In this document: piece after piece, positions 60,047-64,000 of the stretch
Layout of the letters: the number at the start of each line of letters is the position of its first letter
Position numbering within the stretch: the stretch's first letter is position 1
Assembly: GCA_040752195.1 (NCBI GenBank)
Contig: JBFMFC010000001.1
Location: forward strand, 1 to 64,000
DNA from: DSNY01 sp040752195
Lineage (GTDB): Bacteria; Pseudomonadota; Gammaproteobacteria; Burkholderiales; Burkholderiaceae_F
Length of the DNA: 64,000 nt
Direction: 5' to 3'
Notes under the pieces: model-generated
What the model saw: the letters and a program-made list of their open reading frames with translations, nothing else
The model's database searches: none
What the model was told of the DNA's origin: nothing
Made by a program: the position numbers and the translations under genes

Positions 60047-61138
60047 ATGTACACCGAGCTCGATCACCAGTTGATGAGTCGCGCGCTGGCGCTCGCGCAG
60101 CGTGCGCTGTATCACGCGACGCCGAATCCGCGCGTGGGCTGCGTGATCGCGCGCGACGGCCGCGTGCTCGGCGAAGGCTGGACGCAGCCCCCCGGGTCGA
60201 ACCACGCCGAGGTCGAGGCGCTGCTCGACGCGCGTCGCAACGGCCACGATCTGCACGGCGCAACCGCCTACGTGACGCTCGAGCCGTGCTCGCACTTCGG
60301 CCGCACGCCGCCGTGCGCGACCGCGCTGATCGAAGCGCGCATCGCGCGCGTGATCGCCGCCGTCGAGGATCCGAACCCGCAGGTCGCGGGTCGCGGGCTG
60401 GAGATGCTGCGCGCCAACGGCATCGACGTGCGCTGCGGGCTGCTGCGCAACGAGGCGATCGAAACCAACATCGGTTTCTTCTCGCGGATGAACCGCGGGC
60501 GTCCCTGGGTACGGCTGAAGATCGCCGCCAGCCTCGACGGCAAGACCGCGCTCGCCAACGGCGCCGCGCGCTGGATCACGTCGGAGGCCGCGCGCGCCGA
60601 CGGTCACGCATGGCGCGCGCGCGCCTGCGCCGTGGCGACCGGCATCGGCACGGTGCAGGCCGACGACCCGCAACTGACCGTGCGGCTGGTGCAGACGCGG
60701 CGGCAGCCGCTGAAGGTGCTGGTCGACAGCCGGCTCGAAGTGGATCCGGGCGCACGCATCTTCGACGGAGAGCCGGTTCTCGTCGCATGCGCGTTCGCCG
60801 ACGAAAGCAAGGTCGCGCGGCTGCGCGAGCGCAACGCCGAGGTGATCGAGCTGCCGAACGAAGACGGCAAGGTCGACCTGACGGCGCTGATGAAGGAACT
60901 GGCGCGCCGCGGCGTGAACGAGTTGCACGTCGAAGCCGGCTTCAGGCTGAACGGGTCGTTGGTGCGCGAGGGGGTGGTCGACGAACTGCTCGTGTACCTC
61001 GCACCGCTGTTGATCGGCGAGGCGCAGGGCATGATTCACCTGCCCGCGCTGTCCGACCTGGCGCACGCGCGGCGGCTGAGCTTCCGCGAGGTTGTTCCCG
61101 TCGGCGAAGACGTGCGCATCGTCGCGCGCTGGGCGTAG
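60047..61138 (+). CDS. ribD: bifunctional diaminohydroxyphosphoribosylaminopyrimidine deaminase / 5-amino-6-(5-phosphoribosylamino)uracil reductase
   Basis: The protein has 363 aa. Catalyses the second and third steps of riboflavin synthesis. The N-terminal deaminase has the zinc motifs NHAEVEAL and TLEPCSHFGRTPPC. The C-terminal reductase carries LKIAASLDGKTALANGAARWITS and ELHVEAGFRLNGSLVREGVVDELLVYLAP. The ATG at 60047 lacks a ribosome site and follows a -10 hexamer directly. ribE follows after 35 nt. Confidence 0.94.
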   Translation: MYTELDHQLMSRALALAQRALYHATPNPRVGCVIARDGRVLGEGWTQPPGSNHAEVEALLDARRNGHDLHGATAYVTLEPCSHFGRTPPCATALIEARIARVIAAVEDPNPQVAGRGLEMLRANGIDVRCGLLRNEAIETNIGFFSRMNRGRPWVRLKIAASLDGKTALANGAARWITSEAARADGHAWRARACAVATGIGTVQADDPQLTVRLVQTRRQPLKVLVDSRLEVDPGARIFDGEPVLVACAFADESKVARLRERNAEVIELPNEDGKVDLTALMKELARRGVNELHVEAGFRLNGSLVREGVVDELLVYLAPLLIGEAQGMIHLPALSDLAHARRLSFREVVPVGEDVRIVARWA

Positions 61139-61173
61139 CGGACCCCTTCGAAAAAGGGGGCAGGGGGGATCTG

Positions 61174-61794
61174 GTGTTCACCGGAATCGTCGAAGGCGTG
61201 GGGCGCATCGAGCGTGTCGAGCCGCTCGGCGCCGATGCCGGCGTGCGGCTGACGGTCGACGCCGGCGGCGTGTCGCTGGCAGGCGCGCGCATCGGCGACA
61301 GCATCGCGCTAAACGGCGCGTGCATGACGATCACCTCGCTCGCCGGCCAACGCTTCACGGTCGACGTGTCGCGCGAAAGCCTTGCCAGGACCGTCGGGCT
61401 CGACGCGCCGGGCGACGTGAATCTCGAAACCGCGCTCGCGCTCGGCGACAAGCTCGGCGGACATCTCGTGTCGGGGCACGTCGACGGCGTCGGCGAGGTC
61501 GTTCGCTTCGCTCGCGTCGGCGAGTCGTGGAATCTCGTCGTGCGCGCGCCGCGCGAGCTGGCGAAGTACTTCGCCTACAAGGGCTCGGTCGCGGTCGACG
61601 GCGTAAGCCTCACCGTCAATCGCGTGATCGACACGCCGGCCGGCTGCGAAATCGAGATCAATCTGATCCCGCACACGATCGAGGTCACGACGCTGAAGAG
61701 CCTCGCCCCGGGCGTGCGCGTGAACCTCGAAGTCGATCTGATCGCGCGCTACGTCGAACGCATGCTCGCCGCGACGACCGCGGCGAAAGCTTGA
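61174..61794 (+). CDS. ribE: riboflavin synthase, alpha subunit
   Basis: The protein has 206 aa. Dismutates two lumazines to riboflavin, the last step. It shows the duplicated lumazine-binding repeat: VFTGIVEGVGRIERVEPLG with SIALNGACMTITSL, and then LGGHLVSGHVDGVGEVVRF with VAVDGVSLTVNRV. The start is the GTG at 61174, after a G-rich ribosome site that lies in a CCCCTT...AAGGGG hairpin (61143-61159 and following). This hairpin could tune translation of ribE. Confidence 0.94.
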   Translation: MFTGIVEGVGRIERVEPLGADAGVRLTVDAGGVSLAGARIGDSIALNGACMTITSLAGQRFTVDVSRESLARTVGLDAPGDVNLETALALGDKLGGHLVSGHVDGVGEVVRFARVGESWNLVVRAPRELAKYFAYKGSVAVDGVSLTVNRVIDTPAGCEIEINLIPHTIEVTTLKSLAPGVRVNLEVDLIARYVERMLAATTAAKA

Positions 61795-61803
61795 GCCCGC
61801 CCC

Positions 61804-62505
61804 GTGTTCGCCGGCACGCCGCTGCTGGCGCTTGCGGTTGCCGCCGCGCTCGCTGCGCCCGCGTTCGCCGACGCGGCGAGGCGCGCCTACGCGATCGCGT
61901 TGGTTGCAGCGTTCGCGTTGTACTTCGAGCTGACGGCCCTGCCCGAGGCGTGGCCGGGCGATCGCTGGCTCGGCGACCGCTGGAACTGGGCCGGCGGGCT
62001 GCTCGCGACCGCGGGCATGCTGGTGCTGGCCGCGACGCTCGTGCGGCGCGCCGGCTTCGCGTGGCGCGAATTCGGCTTCACCTGGTCGCAGCGGCCGGGT
62101 TCGTTGCGCGCGGCCGTGCTGGTGGCTCTGCCGGTGCTCGCGCTGAACTACGCGGCGCTGACGTTGTCGCCCTTTCGGCTGCCGGGCGTGCCGCTGGAGA
62201 CCTGGCTGTTTCAGGCGACCGTGCCGGGGCTGGCGGAAGAGTTTGCGTTTCGCGGCGTGCTGCTCGCGCTGGCGGACCGCGCCTTCGCGGCGCGCCGGAC
62301 GATCGGCGGCGCGCAACTCGGCTGGGGCGGCGTGGTCGTCACCGCGGGCTTCGTCGCCGCGCACGGTCTTTCGCCCGGCACCGCCTTCGGGGTGGCTGCC
62401 GCCGCTGTGCTGTATCTGTGGCTGCGCGCGCGCACCGGCAGCCTTGTGCTGCCGGTCGTCGTCCACAACGTGTGGAACCTCAGCGTTTACGCTGCGCATC
62501 TTTGA
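61804..62505 (+). CDS. CPBP-family intramembrane metalloprotease
   Basis: The protein has 233 aa with about eight hydrophobic segments. CPBP (Abi) motifs: VPGLAEEFAFRGVLLAL (E-E-x3-R), VTAGFVAAHGL and VVVHNVWNL with the histidines that complete the metal site. These are putative membrane proteases related to type II CAAX endopeptidases; the substrate is unknown. The start is the GTG at 61804, only 9 nt after ribE, so it is probably cotranscribed with the riboflavin genes. Confidence 0.82.
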   Translation: MFAGTPLLALAVAAALAAPAFADAARRAYAIALVAAFALYFELTALPEAWPGDRWLGDRWNWAGGLLATAGMLVLAATLVRRAGFAWREFGFTWSQRPGSLRAAVLVALPVLALNYAALTLSPFRLPGVPLETWLFQATVPGLAEEFAFRGVLLALADRAFAARRTIGGAQLGWGGVVVTAGFVAAHGLSPGTAFGVAAAAVLYLWLRARTGSLVLPVVVHNVWNLSVYAAHL

Positions 62506-62541
62506 TCGACCGTCGAATTCACCGTATGCCTCGTGCGAACC

Positions 62542-63660
62542 ATGTCCAGACTCTTTGAACCGATCTCCTTCCGTGGCCTGACGTTGCCCAACCGCATCAT
62601 GGTGTCGCCGATGTGCCAGTACTCGGCGCGCGACGGCAGTGCGACGGCCTGGCATCACGCGCACCTCGGCTCGCTCGCGCTTTCGGGCGCGGGACTGTTG
62701 TGCGTCGAGGCGACCGCGGTCACCCCCGAGGCGCGCATCACGCCGGGCTGCCTCGGGCTGTGGTCCGACGCGAACGAGGCGGCGCTCGCGTCCGTCGTCT
62801 CGATGGTGCGGGCGGTCTCGCCCGTCAAGCTCGCGATCCAGCTTGCGCACGCGGGGCGCAAAGGGTCGAGCTGGGAGCCGTGGAACGGCGGCCGGCAGAT
62901 CCCGCTCGAACAAGGCGGCTGGATCGCGGAAGCGCCGTCGGCGATCCCGCACGCCGAAGGCGAGACGCCGCCGCGCGCATTGACGCGCGACGACCTGCGA
63001 AGGCTGCGCGAGGCCTTTGCCGCGGCGACGCGCCGCGCCGAGCGGCTCGGCTTCGACGCGATCGAGATTCACATGGCGCACGGCTATCTGCTGCACGAAT
63101 TCCTGTCGCCCGTCGCCAACCGGCGCGACGACGAATACGGCGGATCGCTCGCCAACCGCATGCGCTTCCCGCTCGAAGTGTTCGATGCGGTGCGCGCGGC
63201 GTTTCCGGCGGGAAAGCCGGTCGGCGTGCGCGTGTCGGCAACCGACTGGCTCGAAGGCGAAGAAAGCTGGACGCTCGACCAGACGATCGAACTCGCGCGG
63301 CAGTTGAAGGCACGCGCGTGCGACTGGATCGACGTGTCCAGCGGCGGCGTCTCGCCGCGTCAGAAAATTGCGCTCGGCCCGGGCTACCAGGTGCCCTTCG
63401 CCGAGGCGGTGCGGCGCGCGACCGGATTGCCGACGATCGCGGTGGGGCTGATCACCGAACCCGCTCAGGCCGAAGCGATCGTCGCCGAGGGCCGTGCCGA
63501 CATGGTCGCCCTCGCGCGCGGGTTCCTGTACGACCCGCGCTGGCCGTGGCACGCCGCCGCCGCGCTCGGCGGCACCGTGCAGGCGCCGCGGCAGTACTGG
63601 CGCGCGCTGCCGCGCGGGGTCGCGCCGATCTTCGGCGACATCGTGTTCGGCCAGCGGTAG
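62542..63660 (+). CDS. Old Yellow Enzyme-type NADH:flavin oxidoreductase (YqjM-like)
   Basis: The protein has 372 aa. FMN-dependent ene-reductase, cytoplasmic. It carries the YqjM-class cysteine in MVSPMCQYSA, then HHAHLGSLALSGAGLLCVE, IQLAHAGRKGS, DAIEIHMAHGYLLHEFLSPVANRRDDEYGGS (substrate-binding His) and ADMVALARGFLYDPRWPWHAA. The ATG at 62542 starts the homology, and the GTG at 62533 is an alternative. It lies between the CPBP protease and ribB, an unusual insertion into the riboflavin group that may reflect shared flavin dependence. Confidence 0.9.
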   Translation: MSRLFEPISFRGLTLPNRIMVSPMCQYSARDGSATAWHHAHLGSLALSGAGLLCVEATAVTPEARITPGCLGLWSDANEAALASVVSMVRAVSPVKLAIQLAHAGRKGSSWEPWNGGRQIPLEQGGWIAEAPSAIPHAEGETPPRALTRDDLRRLREAFAAATRRAERLGFDAIEIHMAHGYLLHEFLSPVANRRDDEYGGSLANRMRFPLEVFDAVRAAFPAGKPVGVRVSATDWLEGEESWTLDQTIELARQLKARACDWIDVSSGGVSPRQKIALGPGYQVPFAEAVRRATGLPTIAVGLITEPAQAEAIVAEGRADMVALARGFLYDPRWPWHAAAALGGTVQAPRQYWRALPRGVAPIFGDIVFGQR

Positions 63661-63706
63661 GCGCGCGTAGAATCCGCGTTCCTTTCCGCCCGGTGCGGAG
63701 GTCGTG

Positions 63707-64000
63707 ATGTTGCAAGCCGTTCCTTCCCCTTCGCCGCCGCCCGCCAAGTCGCCGATCGCGTCGGTTCCGGAGATCGTCGAGGAGATCCGCAACGGCCGCA
63801 TCGTCGTGCTGGTCGACGACGAGGACCGCGAGAACGAAGGCGACCTGATCTTCGCCGCCGACTTCGTGACCCCCGAGAAGATCAACTTCCTGGCGAAGTA
63901 CGGGCGCGGGCTGATCTGCATGCCGATCACCGCCGAGCACGCGCAGCGGTTGCGGCTCGCGCCGATGGCGCAGAACAACCGCAGCGTGCACGGCACCAAT
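63707..64000 (+). CDS. ribB: 3,4-dihydroxy-2-butanone 4-phosphate synthase, 3' end beyond the window
   Basis: The first 98 codons are present. RibB motifs: IVEEIRNGRIVVLVDDEDRENEGDLIFAADFVTPEKINFLAKYGRGLICMPIT, including the acidic D-D-E-D-R-E-N-E-G-D Mg2+-binding loop. It may be a RibBA fusion with a GTP cyclohydrolase II-like domain, but the C-terminus is not seen. GGAGG precedes the ATG at 63707, and a TAGAAT hexamer at 63668-63673 is the likely -10. The 46-base gap before it leaves no room for an FMN riboswitch. Confidence 0.93.
   Translation, partial: MLQAVPSPSPPPAKSPIASVPEIVEEIRNGRIVVLVDDEDRENEGDLIFAADFVTPEKINFLAKYGRGLICMPITAEHAQRLRLAPMAQNNRSVHGTN

Noticed and set aside
63661..63706. 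FMN riboswitch before ribB
   Set aside because: Only 46 bases separate ribB from the preceding gene and none of the conserved riboswitch segments is visible.
61309..63999. 896-codon open frame on the minus strand across ribE, CPBP, OYE and ribB
   Set aside because: It spans four well-supported genes of the other strand; long antisense frames are common at this GC content.

Overview
The window is GC-rich bacterial chromosome, almost certainly a betaproteobacterium of the order Burkholderiales. The evidence is the block rplM-rpsI-argC-DUF6776-bactofilin-erpA-anmK-tyrS-dtd-gpm, the glyA-nrdR and ribD-ribE-ribB groups, a Bug/TctC-type receptor, two Gram-negative porins and coq7. A run of 100 Ns at 13438-13537 shows that the contig is a scaffolded (probably metagenome-derived) assembly. 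I see no tRNA, rRNA, CRISPR array, transposase or phage gene.

Layout. 1-10.2 kb: a stress and redox region with a BON protein, an acyl-carrier-like protein, a glycine-zipper lipoprotein, an M20 hydrolase, YbaK, a DUF302 protein, an ECF sigma/anti-sigma/methyltransferase operon, a cupin, an exported truncated globin, a second methyltransferase with an in-frame TGA, and three small heat-shock genes. 10.4-16.4 kb: argE, an EF-hand hydrolase, a decayed sigma-factor gene, a gapped PhnD-like receptor and a molybdopterin oxidoreductase. 16.4-24 kb: a second stress block with an S2P/CBS protease, an APH-like/P-loop kinase, a host-attachment protein, a Lon-like protease, a USP-like protein and two small hypotheticals. 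24-41 kb: metabolic and envelope genes (PaaK-like ligase, lipoprotein peptidase, fadD, PHA depolymerase, glpD, two porins, coq7). 41-48 kb: the conserved housekeeping block. 48-51.3 kb: a decayed segment with an AraC regulator, a broken PaaA/PaaC-like oxygenase gene, a thioesterase and an acyl-CoA dehydrogenase remnant. 51.4-64 kb: dtd, gpm, MgtC/DUF4010, glyA, nrdR, a lipoprotein, three tandem hsp20 genes, and the riboflavin genes running off the end.

Two observations stand out. First, the methyltransferase gene at 7968-8747 is interrupted by one in-frame TGA. The TGA falls where the neighbouring paralogue has the ArsM-type conserved cysteine. It is followed at once by a hairpin with a bulged U and a GU-containing loop, laid out like a bacterial SECIS element. 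I read it as a selenoprotein gene. Second, FNR/ANR-type boxes (TTGAY-N4-GTCAA) lie before stress genes across the whole window. In four of them a -10-like hexamer sits at one fixed distance, as in class II FNR promoters. Together with the gene content (USP, Hsp20, Lon-like protease, BON, ACP-like, CBS domain) this resembles a low-oxygen-activated stress locus of the kind known in Burkholderia. Several genes also appear to be leaderless, with a -10 hexamer ending 6-7 nt before the start codon.
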